64,000 bases of DNA from Streptomyces xanthophaeus (lineage in GTDB: Bacteria; Actinomycetota; Actinomycetes; Streptomycetales; Streptomycetaceae), in the NCBI RefSeq assembly GCF_030440515.1, contig NZ_CP076543.1, positions 3,038,001-3,102,000 on the forward strand, written 5' to 3'. The translations under genes and the position numbers were made by a program. Position 1 is the first letter of the stretch. Every line of letters begins with the position of its first letter. Under the pieces are notes generated by a model. The model worked only from the letters and a program-made list of their open reading frames with translations. It did not search any database and was not told the DNA's origin. Shown here piece after piece: positions 1 to 8,417 of the stretch.

Positions 1-36
1 GGCGCCCTTCCCCGTACCGGTCCCCGTCGCCTCGTA

Positions 37-61
37 CCCGTGACCCGTGACCCGTGACCCG
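37..61. repeat. Short 7-bp tandem repeat
   Basis: Three exact copies of cccgtga plus a partial fourth lie directly after the stop codon of the leftward gene that ends at 62. No hairpin is obvious. The tract looks like a slippage-prone intergenic repeat with no assignable function. Confidence 0.7.
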
Positions 62-793
62 CTACTGGTACGAGCCGAGGTCCGCGATCGCGGAGAAGCC
101 GAGTCCGTACGCGCTCATCCCGCGGCCGTACGCGCCCAGGTGGACCCCGCTCCCGGTGGAGCCGGCCAGCACCCACCCGAACTCCGACTCGCGGTAGTGG
201 AACGGCGTCGGCTCCCCGTCCACGGGCAGCGACAGCGTGGACCAGTCCTCACCGTCCAGGTCGTCCGCCAGCTCCCACGCGGCCTCGGTCTGCTGGTCCA
301 GCCAGTCGTCGCGCAGCGAGTGGTCCATCTGTCCGGGCCAGCTGTACGCCAGCAGTCCGGAGCCGGCCAGCCAGGCGGCCGAGGCGACCGAGGTGGCCTC
401 CAGGACGCCGGTGCCGTCGCCGCTGCGGCGCAGCGGGTTGCTCGCCACGGTGATGACCACCGCGAAGCGCTCCTTCTCACCGGTGGCGATCTCGCCCCGG
501 GCGGAGGGCTCGTCGCCGTGGCCCGTGGAGCCGTGCTCCACCGTGCCGTCGGCGGCGGTGCCGACCTGCATGAGCCAGCGGGGGCCGGTGAAGGCGCCGT
601 CCAGCCCGTACCAGGGGAAGTCGGCCGCCAGGAACCCCTCGGCCGTCCGGCGGGCCGCCGGTACGGGCGCAGGGGCTTCCTGTGGCTGTGTATCGCTGTG
701 TGGGCCGGTATCCGGCTCCTGGGCGGGTGCGTCTGCGGGGGCGGGGGCCTCCGCGGTCTGCGCTCCTACCCGGCTGCTGCTCGTCGTCTCCAT
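62..793 (-). CDS. Hypothetical protein, acidic C-terminal region
   Basis: A 243-residue protein of unknown function. The first 45 or so residues are rich in Ala, Pro, Glu and Gln and look disordered. From about residue 50 a folded region begins (FLAADFPWYGLDGAF) that is rich in Trp, Asp and Glu (for example DDWLDQQTEAAWELADDLDG). There is no signal peptide and no membrane segment, so it is probably cytoplasmic. The ATG start has a purine-rich GAGAGG about 9 bases upstream. It lies downstream of tatB with 139 bases between, so it may have its own promoter. No family could be recognised; codon use is normal for the region. Confidence 0.75.
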   Translation of the reverse strand: METTSSSRVGAQTAEAPAPADAPAQEPDTGPHSDTQPQEAPAPVPAARRTAEGFLAADFPWYGLDGAFTGPRWLMQVGTAADGTVEHGSTGHGDEPSARGEIATGEKERFAVVITVASNPLRRSGDGTGVLEATSVASAAWLAGSGLLAYSWPGQMDHSLRDDWLDQQTEAAWELADDLDGEDWSTLSLPVDGEPTPFHYRESEFGWVLAGSTGSGVHLGAYGRGMSAYGLGFSAIADLGSYQ

Positions 794-932
794 CTGGGCG
801 GCCTCTCGTTCCGTGGGGTCCGGAACGGCCCTCCCCCTCGCTGTGCTGGGGGGACCCCCTCCCTCGGGCGTCCTGCGATCCGGACAGATGGAGGATAGCC
901 ATCCGACCGCGGATCGCCGGGCAGGCCGCGCG

Positions 933-1379
933 TCAGGTGGCGTCGGCGTCGAAGCGCGAGCGCTCCTCCGGGGCGGGGGCGGCGGGCTTCTTCAGCAGGT
1001 CCGGGCCGGTGACGGCGGGCGTGGCGGCCGCGGCCGGGGCGGACGGGGCGGCGCCGGCCTCCGAGCTCTTCACGGCGTCGGAGACGTCGCTGAGCTCCTT
1101 GCGGAGATCGAAGCTGGTGCGGATCTCCTTGAGGTCCTCGTTCTCGGTCAGCTGCTTGCGGATGAAGGTCTTCGGGTTCAGGTCCTCGAACTCGAAGTCC
1201 TTGAATTCCGGGCCGAGTTCGGAGCGGATGTCGTTCTTCGCGCTGTCCGAGAACGCCCGGACCTTCCGGATGAAGCCCGTGACGTCCTGAATGACCTTGG
1301 GCAGCTTGTCCGGTCCGAAGACGAGGATGCCGAGCACCACGATCGTGACAAGTTCGAGTGCGCCTATGTCGTTGAACAC
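933..1379 (-). CDS. tatB: Twin-arginine translocase subunit TatB
   Basis: A 148-residue TatB-type protein. A single N-terminal membrane segment (residues about 6-21, LELVTIVVLGILVFGP) is followed by the Phe-Gly-Pro hinge and an amphipathic helix (DKLPKVIQDVTGFIRKVR), then a long charged, Ala/Pro-rich tail. In the family TatB works with TatC as the receptor for twin-arginine signal peptides at the membrane. It is the last gene of the leftward series sigE-rseA-htrA-tatB, an arrangement known from mycobacteria. The family assignment is firm; TatB rather than TatA rests on length, charged tail and gene context. Confidence 0.92.
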   Translation of the reverse strand: MFNDIGALELVTIVVLGILVFGPDKLPKVIQDVTGFIRKVRAFSDSAKNDIRSELGPEFKDFEFEDLNPKTFIRKQLTENEDLKEIRTSFDLRKELSDVSDAVKSSEAGAAPSAPAAAATPAVTGPDLLKKPAAPAPEERSRFDADAT

Positions 1380-1497
1380 CTTGCCGCTCCTCGGCTCTCT
1401 ATCACTTCGGGCCCCGACACACGGTACCCGGCGTTGTCCACGGGCCCATACCTGCGTACCGCCTCCGCGGCGGATTCACCCAGCTGTCATCCCGCGC

Positions 1498-2946
1498 TCA
1501 TGAGCCGTTCGCCGATCCGAGGACCACTTTCAGTGTGCTTTCGCGGCCGGCGCGGAGCACGGTGAGGGTCAGCGGGTCGCCCGGGCGGTGGGCGCGGATC
1601 TTGATGATCAGCTCGTCGCCGCCGCGGACCCGCTGGCCGTCCACCTTGGTGATCACGTCCCCGGCCCGGATCCCGGCGCGCGCGCCCGGTCCGTCGGCGA
1701 CGACGGACGGCTTGCCGTCCTCGCCCTTGTCCCCGACCCGGGCCCCGTCGCCCGAGTAGTCCATGTCGAGGGTGACCCCGATGACCGGGTGCGTGGCGCG
1801 GCCGGTGCGGATGATCTCCTCGGCGACGCGCTTACCCTGGTTGACGGGGATGGCGAAGCCGAGCCCGATGGAGCCTCCCTGCCGGGTGGGATCTTCCTTG
1901 TCGGCCCCGCGGATGGCGCTGTTGATGCCGACCACGTGGGCCTTGGCGTCGAGGAGCGGGCCGCCGGAGTTCCCCGGGTTGATGGGGGCGTCGGTCTGGA
2001 GCGCGTCGACGTAGCTGATGTCGCTGCCGTCGCCCTTGTCGCCGCCCGCGGTGACGGGCCGGCCGGTGGCGCTGATGATGCCGGCGGTGACGGTGTTCGA
2101 CAGGTCGAAGGGCGCCCCGATGGCCACCACCGGGTCGCCGACCTCCACGTTGTCGGAGTTCCCCAGGCTCAGCGGCCGGAGCCCGCGCACCCCGCTGACC
2201 TTGACCACGGCCAGGTCGTAGCCGGAGTCACGGCCGACGAGCTCGGCGGTGACGCTCTCGCCGGTGCTGAAGGTGACCGTTATCTCCTGGGAGTCGGCCA
2301 CCACGTGGTTGTTGGTCAGGATGTGCCCCTGCTGGTCGAGCACGAAGCCGGTACCCGTGCCGCTGCCCTTCGTGCCCCGCACGTGCAGGGTCACCACGCC
2401 GGGCAGTGCGGTGGCCGCGATCCCGGCCACGCTCTCCGGGGCCCGGCCCCGGTCGGCGGCGCCGGCCGCCTGGGGGAGCTCCAGCCGGGTGCCGCTCTGC
2501 CGCTCGGCGAGCACGCCGAGGTAGCCGCCGGTCCCGCCGGCGAGCAGGGCCGTTCCGAGGCTGATGGCCACCACCTGCCACAGCCGGATCCCGCGCGGCG
2601 TCCGGCCCCGGTCCACGACCTGCAGCGGCTCGGCGCTCCAGGGGTCGTACCGCACCGCGGGGACCGCGGCGGCCGGCTCGTCCGGGGCCGGCTCGTCCGG
2701 CGTCGGCTCGCCCGGGGACGGCTCGTCCGGCGTCGGCGCGTCCAAGGTCGGCGCGTCCAGGGTCGGCAACGGCTCGTCCGGGGCAGACACGTCGGGGGCC
2801 GGGGCCGGGGCCGCGTCCTGTACGTGGTCCTCGCCCCCGGTTTCGGGCCGCGGCGCGGGAACCGCTTCGCGGCTGCCCTCCCCGGTCGTCCCCTCGGGCC
2901 GGCTCCACCACTGCGGAGCCGGGTCGGTCTGCTGCCTGTCGGCCAT
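1498..2946 (-). CDS. htrA: Membrane-anchored HtrA/DegP-type serine protease with PDZ domain
   Basis: With the ATG at 2946 (GGGGAG just upstream) the protein has 482 residues. Residues 1-100 are disordered, with Asp-Glu-Pro-rich near-repeats. A membrane segment spans about 121-145. The trypsin-like domain follows with the catalytic triad visible as His214 (TNNHVVA), Asp244 (GYDLAVV) and Ser327 (NPGNSGGP), then a PDZ domain at about 385-475. This topology puts the protease outside the membrane, where HtrA proteins handle misfolded envelope proteins. It lies 54 bases from rseA and is probably under SigE control. An in-frame upstream start at 2988 is less likely because it lacks a good ribosome site. 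Confidence 0.93.
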   Translation of the reverse strand: MADRQQTDPAPQWWSRPEGTTGEGSREAVPAPRPETGGEDHVQDAAPAPAPDVSAPDEPLPTLDAPTLDAPTPDEPSPGEPTPDEPAPDEPAAAVPAVRYDPWSAEPLQVVDRGRTPRGIRLWQVVAISLGTALLAGGTGGYLGVLAERQSGTRLELPQAAGAADRGRAPESVAGIAATALPGVVTLHVRGTKGSGTGTGFVLDQQGHILTNNHVVADSQEITVTFSTGESVTAELVGRDSGYDLAVVKVSGVRGLRPLSLGNSDNVEVGDPVVAIGAPFDLSNTVTAGIISATGRPVTAGGDKGDGSDISYVDALQTDAPINPGNSGGPLLDAKAHVVGINSAIRGADKEDPTRQGGSIGLGFAIPVNQGKRVAEEIIRTGRATHPVIGVTLDMDYSGDGARVGDKGEDGKPSVVADGPGARAGIRAGDVITKVDGQRVRGGDELIIKIRAHRPGDPLTLTVLRAGRESTLKVVLGSANGS

Positions 2947-3000
2947 GGGCGCTCCCCGCGTACCTATGCGCATGTGCCGCAGATTCAACCAGGTCCCGCG

Positions 3001-3675
3001 TCAGCGCAGCAGGGAGACCGGGCGTGCCGGGTGCTGCGGGGAGGGCTGCAGGGGCGGCAGCGGGGTCGCCACGGCCGACAGGAGGGTCGGGACGGCCTCG
3101 GGGCTGGGCAGCCGGTCACGGGCCCCTTGATCGGCCACGGGCAGGGCAGGGCCGGGCCTGGAGGCCGGGGCCGGGGAATCACCCCGCAGGTTCGGGTCCA
3201 CCTCCAGCGGCAGGGCGCCGCCGAGCGCGAGAGCGGCCAGCGAGACGGCCCCCGCGGCGACGAAGGCGAACCTGCGGCGCGGACGGCCCACCTCGTGGAT
3301 GCGGAAGCCCTCCTGCGGCCGTGGCCGGGCGGCGACGGGCAGCCCGTACGCGAACGCGTCGAAGGGGTCGGCCCCCGCAGTGCGCGGCGGGTCGGCGGGA
3401 AGGCCGGGACCGGCAGGACCGGACGGATCGTCGAGGCCGCCGCCCGGCAGCCCCTGCAACCGCGCCAGCAGCCCCGCGGACAGCGGCGGCGGCGCGCTCT
3501 CCACGAACAAGGTCTTCAGACGCCGCTGAGCATCGGCCTCGGCCTTGCACCTGGCGCAGGTCGCCAGATGGGCCAGGACCCGATCGCGGGCGTCGTGCTT
3601 CAGCTCGCCGTCCACCAGGGCGGCAAGCCGGTCGCCCAGGTGCTGTTCGGCGGGTGACGGACTGACGTCGCTCAC
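3001..3675 (-). CDS. rseA: Anti-sigma factor, zinc-finger (ZAS) type, RseA-like
   Basis: A 224-residue protein with the zinc-binding anti-sigma motif H36-x3-C40-x2-C43 (HLATCARC) near the N-terminus. A long linker and one membrane segment (about 135-156) follow, with a Pro/Ala-rich extracytoplasmic tail. By family, the N-terminal domain holds the cognate ECF sigma factor and releases it on envelope or redox stress. The GTG start overlaps the sigE stop codon by four bases (GTGA), which implies translational coupling. In mycobacteria the equivalent RseA binds SigE; that partnership is inferred here from context. Confidence 0.9.
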   Translation of the reverse strand: MSDVSPSPAEQHLGDRLAALVDGELKHDARDRVLAHLATCARCKAEADAQRRLKTLFVESAPPPLSAGLLARLQGLPGGGLDDPSGPAGPGLPADPPRTAGADPFDAFAYGLPVAARPRPQEGFRIHEVGRPRRRFAFVAAGAVSLAALALGGALPLEVDPNLRGDSPAPASRPGPALPVADQGARDRLPSPEAVPTLLSAVATPLPPLQPSPQHPARPVSLLR

Positions 3676-4451
3676 TCGGCTCCGCCCTCTCCCCCGGCGC
3701 CGGGGGCGCCCATCGCCACTCCCGCCAGCGCGCGCTGCTCAGCACGGGCCGCGGGGGACCGGTGCTTGAGCGCCTTGCGCAGGTGCGAACGGCCCCGGTG
3801 GATACGACTGCGCACGGTGCCGAGCTTCACGCCGAGCGTCGCGGCGATCTCCTCGTACGACAGGCCCTCGATGTCGCACAGCACCACGGCCGCACGGAAC
3901 TCGGGGGCGAGGGTGTCCAGCGCCTGCTGCACATCCGCGTCGAAGTGGGTGTCGTGCAGGACCTGCTGCGGGGACGGCTCACGGCTCGGCAGCCGGTCGG
4001 CGGCGTCGTCGCCGAGCGCGTCGAAGCGGATCCGCTGCTTGCGGCGCACCATGTCCAGGAACAGGTTCGTCGTGATGCGGTGCAGCCAGCCCTCGAAGGT
4101 GCCGGGGGTGTACGTGGACAGCGAGCGGAAGACGCGGACGAAGACTTCCTGCGTCAGGTCCTCGGCGTCGTGCTGGTTACCCGTCAGACGGTAGGCAAGG
4201 CGGTAGACCCGCGCGCTGTGCGTGCTGACGATCTCCTCCCATGAAGGAGGGGTCCACGCCTGGGAGCCCGCATCGGCGGCAAAGGTCGCGGTGGTTGCGG
4301 CGTCGGCGGTGTGGAAGCGGTCAGCAATGTAGGTCACGGATTTCGGCTCACCCGCCGACCAGAAGAGGCGTCTCAGTACGCCCCCACGATCCACAGGCGC
4401 AGCCGCACCTCCCCTGTCGGCTCTGGTGGTGTCCAGTGGAGTCCCTACCAT
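3672..4451 (-). CDS. sigE: ECF RNA polymerase sigma factor, mycobacterial SigE type
   Basis: With ATG at 4451 the protein has 259 residues. It has sigma region 2 (about 70-140, including the core-binding [13 protein letters not shown] and the -10 recognition helix) and region 4 (about 175-230, helix-turn-helix [20 protein letters not shown]). The N-terminal 65 residues are an extension beyond the usual ECF length. The ATG start fits a GAGGGGG ribosome site 6 bases upstream; a GTG two codons earlier is too close to it. It is followed directly by an anti-sigma gene, htrA and tatB. The name follows the M. tuberculosis gene and must not be confused with S. coelicolor sigE (the cse system). Confidence 0.92.
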   Translation of the reverse strand: MVGTPLDTTRADRGGAAAPVDRGGVLRRLFWSAGEPKSVTYIADRFHTADAATTATFAADAGSQAWTPPSWEEIVSTHSARVYRLAYRLTGNQHDAEDLTQEVFVRVFRSLSTYTPGTFEGWLHRITTNLFLDMVRRKQRIRFDALGDDAADRLPSREPSPQQVLHDTHFDADVQQALDTLAPEFRAAVVLCDIEGLSYEEIAATLGVKLGTVRSRIHRGRSHLRKALKHRSPAARAEQRALAGVAMGAPGAGGEGGAE

Positions 4452-4629
4452 AGCCACCCCCTCTGTCAGCTCCGGATAAGCGTTTTTGCAGTATCTTTAC
4501 GCGAGACTTAAGCCCTGGAGCGGTCCTGGCCGTCGATCTGCCCGGCACCGTCCCTTCTTATCCCGCCTCCACCCTTCACAACGCCCGGTCCCATCTGCGG
4601 GTTCCCGACGTCAACGGATACAGTCACCG

Positions 4630-5292
4630 TTGCGCCAACTATGGGGACAGGAGAGGGTCATTACCGGCAACCGGCAGACGAGCTGGGCGTTCGCCGACGC
4701 GTTTGTCGCCGAGGACGACGCTCTGCGATGGGCCCGCGACCGGTCCAGGGAAGCGGGCCTGAGGTCCGTCTCCCCCGGCACCGGGGCCGCGCTGCGCCTG
4801 CTGGCCGCCACCGCGGACGCCAAGGCGGTCGCCGAGATCGGCACCGGAACCGGCGTCTCCGGCATCCATCTGCTGCACGGAATGCGCCCCGACGGGGTGC
4901 TGACCACGGTGGATCCCGAAGCCGACCGGCAGGCTTTCGCCCGCCAGGCCTTCCGCGCCGCGGGCTTCGCGGGCAACCGCGCCCGCTTCATCCCCGGCCG
5001 CGCCCTCGACGTCCTCCCGCGGCTCGCCGACGGCGGATACGACCTCGTCTTCTGCGACGGGGACCCCTCCGAGTCCCTCGACTACCTCGCCGAATCGTTG
5101 CGGCTGCTGCGCCCCGGCGGACTGGTGTGCTTCGAGGGGGTCTTCTCCGACGGCCGCACGGTCGACTCCGCGGCCCAGCCGGTGGAGGTGCTGCGCGTCC
5201 GCGAGCTGCTGCGCAGCGTCCGCGAGAGCCCCGCACTGGAGGCCGCGCTGCTCCCCGTGGGCGACGGGCTGCTGTGCGCCGTGCGGCGCTGA
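4630..5292 (+). CDS. SAM-dependent O-methyltransferase (class I)
   Basis: An O-methyltransferase of the catechol/caffeoyl-CoA type. The SAM-binding motif I is clear (VAEIGTGTGVSG), followed by DPE after the second strand and YDLVFCDG at the metal/substrate-binding strand. The start is uncertain. A TTG at 4630 gives about 220 residues, but the best ribosome-binding site (GGAGAGG, 4650-4656) lies just before an ATT at 4660 that begins the likely conserved segment ITGNRQTSW. The gene is divergent from sigE, as its counterpart (Rv1220c) is in mycobacteria. The substrate is unknown. Confidence 0.85.
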   Translation: MRQLWGQERVITGNRQTSWAFADAFVAEDDALRWARDRSREAGLRSVSPGTGAALRLLAATADAKAVAEIGTGTGVSGIHLLHGMRPDGVLTTVDPEADRQAFARQAFRAAGFAGNRARFIPGRALDVLPRLADGGYDLVFCDGDPSESLDYLAESLRLLRPGGLVCFEGVFSDGRTVDSAAQPVEVLRVRELLRSVRESPALEAALLPVGDGLLCAVRR

Positions 5293-5333
5293 GCCCCCGC
5301 AGGTCGGTCCGACTGCGGACCCACGGCCCCGGA

Positions 5334-5951
5334 TCAGTTCAGGAGCGCGAAGGTGAGGGCCGCCGTACCGCCCAGCGCGGTGCCGGCGAGGAGCTGGGCC
5401 GGGGTGTGCGCCTTCAGCACCAGCCGGGACCAGCCCGCGGCGGCGGCGATCAGCACCGCGGGGAGCACCGGGGGCCCGAGGAGGAGCAGCAGGATCATCA
5501 CGGTGCCGCCGGCCACCGACATGTGGATCGATATCTGCCAGACCACCGTGACCAGCAGCGAGGACACGAGGCCCACCAGCATCGCGACGACGAGCGCGAA
5601 CACCTCCCGGGGGGCGCCCAGGACGTGCAGGAGCGTGACCCCGGCGACGACGGAGACCAGGCTCAGGGCCATCGGGACGACCCGCTGACGCCGTACCCGG
5701 ATGTGCTGGTCGGTCAGCACGCCCCGGCGGACGCCGAGGGCGATGATCCCGATCGGGGCCAGCCCGCAGAACAGGGCGGCGAACAGGCCCCAGCCGAGCC
5801 CGGCCCACGACATGGTGCTCCGCCATCCGACGAGCAGCAGCAGCGCGACCACCACGGGGGCCGGTGCCAGTACGTCGGAGAGGATCCGGGCGGCCTTCTG
5901 CCGGGCCGTGCAGTCGGCGAAGGCGGGCGGCGCGGGCGGGGTGAAGGACAT
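5334..5951 (-). CDS. PAP2-like membrane phosphatase family protein
   Basis: With the ATG at 5951 the protein has 205 residues and about five to six hydrophobic segments. The late motifs HMSVAGG and SRLVLKAHTPAQLLAG resemble the PSGH and SRxxxxxHxxxDxxxG signatures of type-2 phosphatidic acid phosphatases, although the final Asp of the second motif is replaced (TPAQL). Activity on a lipid phosphate or prenyl diphosphate is therefore plausible but not assured. It is convergent with the methyltransferase, with only 41 bases between. No operon partner is evident. Confidence 0.72.
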   Translation of the reverse strand: MSFTPPAPPAFADCTARQKAARILSDVLAPAPVVVALLLLVGWRSTMSWAGLGWGLFAALFCGLAPIGIIALGVRRGVLTDQHIRVRRQRVVPMALSLVSVVAGVTLLHVLGAPREVFALVVAMLVGLVSSLLVTVVWQISIHMSVAGGTVMILLLLLGPPVLPAVLIAAAAGWSRLVLKAHTPAQLLAGTALGGTAALTFALLN

Positions 5952-6081
5952 GGCACGGCTCCGGAAGGCTCGGGTCCGGTGATGACGACACAACGCTGCC
6001 CCGGCCGCGGGTTCGCGGTCGGGGCAGCGCAGAGAATGCGGAAAAGCAGAAGGTGGAAGTGCTGTCGGTGTCCCCGTGGGG

Positions 6082-6249
6082 TCAGCCGACGACCTTCTTC
6101 AGGGCGTCACCCAGGGCGTCCGCCTCATCAGGGGTCAGCTCGACGACAAGCCGACCGCCGCCCTCGAGCGGTACGCGCATGACGATGCCCCGCCCCTCCT
6201 TGGTGACCTCGAGCGGGCCGTCGCCCGTCCGCGGCTTCATGGCCGCCAT
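6082..6249 (-). CDS. DUF3117 small conserved protein
   Basis: A 55-residue acidic protein beginning MAAMKPRTGDGPLEV and ending DALGDALKKVVG. It matches the DUF3117 family, which is near-universal in actinobacteria and of unknown role (Rv1211 in M. tuberculosis, as I recall). The ATG at 6249 has a strong AGGAAGGGG ribosome-binding site. There is no signal peptide or membrane helix. The gene lies close to tag and folP2 as in mycobacteria. It is monocistronic and divergent from the enoyl-CoA hydratase. Confidence 0.9.
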   Translation of the reverse strand: MAAMKPRTGDGPLEVTKEGRGIVMRVPLEGGGRLVVELTPDEADALGDALKKVVG

Positions 6250-6340
6250 GCTCGTTCCCCTTCCTGAAACCAGCTCATCGTCAGCCGACGGCCCCGTTCA
6301 GGCGCCTAATACCCGGCATCGAACACATTGCTTCCCAGCC

Positions 6341-6371
6341 ATTATCCCGCATGTCAGGACCCGATGACCAA
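6341..6371 (-). promoter_or_regulatory. Candidate promoter for the DUF3117 gene, in a divergent intergenic region
   Basis: Read on the minus strand, a -10-like GATAAT (6341-6346) lies 19 bases after a -35-like TTGGTC (6366-6371), about 95 bases upstream of the DUF3117 start. The whole 6250-6582 gap is relatively AT-rich for this chromosome and must also hold the rightward promoter of the enoyl-CoA hydratase gene. A TTTGACG near 6476 is a possible -35 for that gene, but I could not see a convincing -10. Confidence 0.35.
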
Positions 6372-6582
6372 CATCGCATGGGAACGCTTGGGCAACGCGC
6401 TCGACCAAAACCACTCATTTCGGGGATCCGCCTGCGATACTTCGCCGCCGCACCCGGGAAGCGGCACCGGCTTTCTTTGACGCACATCACATGTGCGCGC
6501 CACGTCCGGTCCGCCATGCTGACCTTTGCACCGGACAGTACCGACCGGTAGCCAAGCCCGCGACGAAGGGGGACCCCCTGCC

Positions 6583-7386
6583 ATGGCCGACAGCGTGCTC
6601 TACGAAGTGACCGACGGACTCGCCACCATCACGATCAACCGTCCGGACGCGATGAACGCGATGAACACCGAGGCCAAGGTCGCCCTGCGCGACGCGGTCC
6701 AGGCGGCGGCCGCCGACACCGCCGTACGGGCCGTGCTGCTCACCGCGGCCGGGAACCGGGCCTTCTGCGTGGGCCAGGACCTCAAGGAGCACATCGGGAA
6801 CCTCGCCTCGGACCGCGAGAGCGGCACCTCGCTGACGATGACCACGGTGGCCGACCACTACAACCCCATCGTGCGGGCGCTCACCGAGATGCCGAAGCCC
6901 GTGGTGGCCGGCGTGAACGGCGTCGCGGCCGGGGCGGGCTTCGGCTTCGCGCTGGCGGCGGACTTCCGGGTCGTCGCCGACACCGCCTCCTTCAACACCT
7001 CGTTCGCCGGGGTGGCGCTGACCGCCGACTCCGGGGTCTCGTGGACCCTCCCCCGCCTGATCGGCGCCTCCCGCGCCTCGGACCTGCTGCTGTTCCCGCG
7101 CTCGATCAAGGCCCAGGAGGCGTTCGAGCTCGGCATCGTCAACCGCCTGGTGCCCGCGGACTCCCTGCACGCCGAGGCGGAGGCCGTGGCCCGCACGCTG
7201 GCCGCCGGCCCGACGGTCGCGTACGCCGCACTGAAGGAGTCCCTGGCCTACGGGGCCTCCCACACGCTCTCCGAGGCCCTGGCCCACGAGGACACCCTCC
7301 AGACCCGTGCAGGGGCCTCCGAGGACCACTCCATCGCCGTCCAGGCCTTCCTCGCGAAGCAGCCGCCGAAGTACCTCGGCCGCTGA
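6583..7386 (+). CDS. Enoyl-CoA hydratase/isomerase (crotonase family)
   Basis: A 267-residue crotonase-fold enzyme. The N-terminal strand ITINRPDAMNAMN, the CoA-binding and oxyanion segment AFCVGQDLKEH, and the second oxyanion segment GVAAGAGFGFALAADF are all present. The region LTADSGVSWTLPRLIG carries an Asp in the position used by PaaG-type isomerases in place of the usual Glu pair, so an enoyl-CoA isomerase/hydratase of aromatic or fatty acid degradation is likely. The ATG at 6583 is preceded by GAAGGGGGA. It stands alone, divergent from DUF3117 and convergent with tag. Confidence 0.9.
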   Translation: MADSVLYEVTDGLATITINRPDAMNAMNTEAKVALRDAVQAAAADTAVRAVLLTAAGNRAFCVGQDLKEHIGNLASDRESGTSLTMTTVADHYNPIVRALTEMPKPVVAGVNGVAAGAGFGFALAADFRVVADTASFNTSFAGVALTADSGVSWTLPRLIGASRASDLLLFPRSIKAQEAFELGIVNRLVPADSLHAEAEAVARTLAAGPTVAYAALKESLAYGASHTLSEALAHEDTLQTRAGASEDHSIAVQAFLAKQPPKYLGR

Positions 7387-7392
7387 CGCGTT

Positions 7393-7428
7393 CCGCGACC
7401 CGGCCGGGCTGCTCAGGCCGGGTCGCGG
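7393..7428. terminator. Bidirectional hairpin between convergent genes
   Basis: A perfect 13-bp stem (ccgcgacccggcc pairing with ggccgggtcgcgg) with a 10-base loop lies just after the enoyl-CoA hydratase stop. Its right arm runs into the last codons of tag, which ends at 7413, so part of the terminator is coding sequence. It can serve both transcripts. There is no T-run, as is usual in streptomycetes. Confidence 0.75.
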
Positions 7429-7991
7429 GAGACGCAGTCGGCCAGGTGGTCGTTGACCAGCCCGCAGGCCTGCATCAGGGCGTAGGCCGTCGTGGGGCCG
7501 ACGAAGCGGATGCCGGCCTTCTTCAGGGCCTTGGCGAGGGCGGTGGACCCGGGCGTGACCGCCGGGACCTCGGTGACCGTCAGCGGGGCCGGTCCCGGTT
7601 CCTCGGGGGCGTGGGACCAGATCAGGGAGTCCAGCTCGCCCGGCTCCCACCCGGCGAGGACCTTCGCGTTGGCCAGGGTCGCCTCGATCTTGGCCCGGTT
7701 GCGGATGATCCCCTCGTCGGCCAGCAGCCGCTCCGCGTCACGCTCGTCGAACTCCGCGACCGCCGCGATCGAGAAGTCCGCGAAGGCCTTACGGAATCCC
7801 TCGCGGCGCCGCAGGATCGTGATCCAGGACAGCCCCGACTGGAACGCCTCCAGGCACAGCCGCTCGTAGAGGGCGTCGTCCCCGTGCACCGGACGGCCCC
7901 ACTCGGTGTCGTGGTAGACGACGTAGTCCGGCGTGGACAGCCCCCACGGACAGCGCAGCAGCCCGTCCGCGCCCGCCACCGAACCGCTCAC
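7413..7991 (-). CDS. tag: DNA-3-methyladenine glycosylase I
   Basis: A 192-residue Tag-family base-excision enzyme that removes 3-methyladenine from alkylated DNA. Visible hallmarks are the N-terminal CPWGLSTPDYVVYHDTEWG, the FQSGLSWITILRRREGFR helix and the GSTALAKALKKAGIRFVGPTT segment. The first Cys of the zinc site is present; the C-terminal part CGLVNDHLADCV holds the remaining likely ligands. The GTG start overlaps the stop codon of the DivIVA-like gene by four bases, so the two are co-translated. It is near DUF3117 and folP2, the order known from mycobacteria. Confidence 0.95.
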   Translation of the reverse strand: MSGSVAGADGLLRCPWGLSTPDYVVYHDTEWGRPVHGDDALYERLCLEAFQSGLSWITILRRREGFRKAFADFSIAAVAEFDERDAERLLADEGIIRNRAKIEATLANAKVLAGWEPGELDSLIWSHAPEEPGPAPLTVTEVPAVTPGSTALAKALKKAGIRFVGPTTAYALMQACGLVNDHLADCVSRDPA

Positions 7992-8335
7992 CGCTCACCG
8001 CCCTTGCTGAGGTCGACGTGCCCGGGCGCGTCCGACGGGGCGGCGGCGGGCGCCGCCGCGGCCGTCAGCTGTGCGATCCGCGCGTCCCGCTCGGCCAGTT
8101 CGGCCGCGAGCCGCTCCAGTACGTCGTCCACCTCGGCCATCCGGTACCCGCGCGGGGCGACCGGCAGCCGCAGCGCGTCGATGTCGGCCCGTACGACGGG
8201 CCGGGTCTCCGGCAGTCCGTCCGCGACCCGGTCCGGCTCCGCTTCCGGCAGGACGGCCTCCGAGCCGCCGCCGATCACCGCCAGGGTGACCGCTGCCACG
8301 ACCACGACCAGCGCGATCATCAAGAAGAAGAACAC
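7988..8335 (-). CDS. Small membrane-anchored DivIVA-domain protein
   Basis: About 115 residues: a single N-terminal membrane helix (FLMIALVVVVAAVTLAVIGG), an acidic linker, then a short DivIVA-like segment (LPVAPRGYRMAEVDDVLERLAAELAERDARI) that should form a coiled coil. GTG at 8335 is the better start because AGGGGAG lies 7 bases upstream; a TTG at 8341 is too close to it. It is much shorter than the polar-growth DivIVA and looks like a mini-adaptor at the membrane. The neighbouring tag gene overlaps it. Rv1209 of M. tuberculosis sits in the same place, as I recall. Confidence 0.82.
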   Translation of the reverse strand: MFFFLMIALVVVVAAVTLAVIGGGSEAVLPEAEPDRVADGLPETRPVVRADIDALRLPVAPRGYRMAEVDDVLERLAAELAERDARIAQLTAAAAPAAAPSDAPGHVDLSKGGER

Positions 8336-8417
8336 GATCAACTCCCCTGAGAGACTCCGGCCACCAGGTTAAGGTCGCAGGCGAGGCGCAAGGGCCGCCG
8401 AAGGAGGAAAGAGCAGG

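Noticed and set aside
1588..3657. Long rightward open frame of about 690 codons
   Set aside because: It is the antisense shadow of htrA and rseA, with Arg/Gly/Pro-rich, low-information protein and no domain.
3672..4451. The S. coelicolor sigE of the cseABC system
   Set aside because: The neighbours are rseA, htrA and tatB, which is the mycobacterial SigE layout; no cse genes are present.
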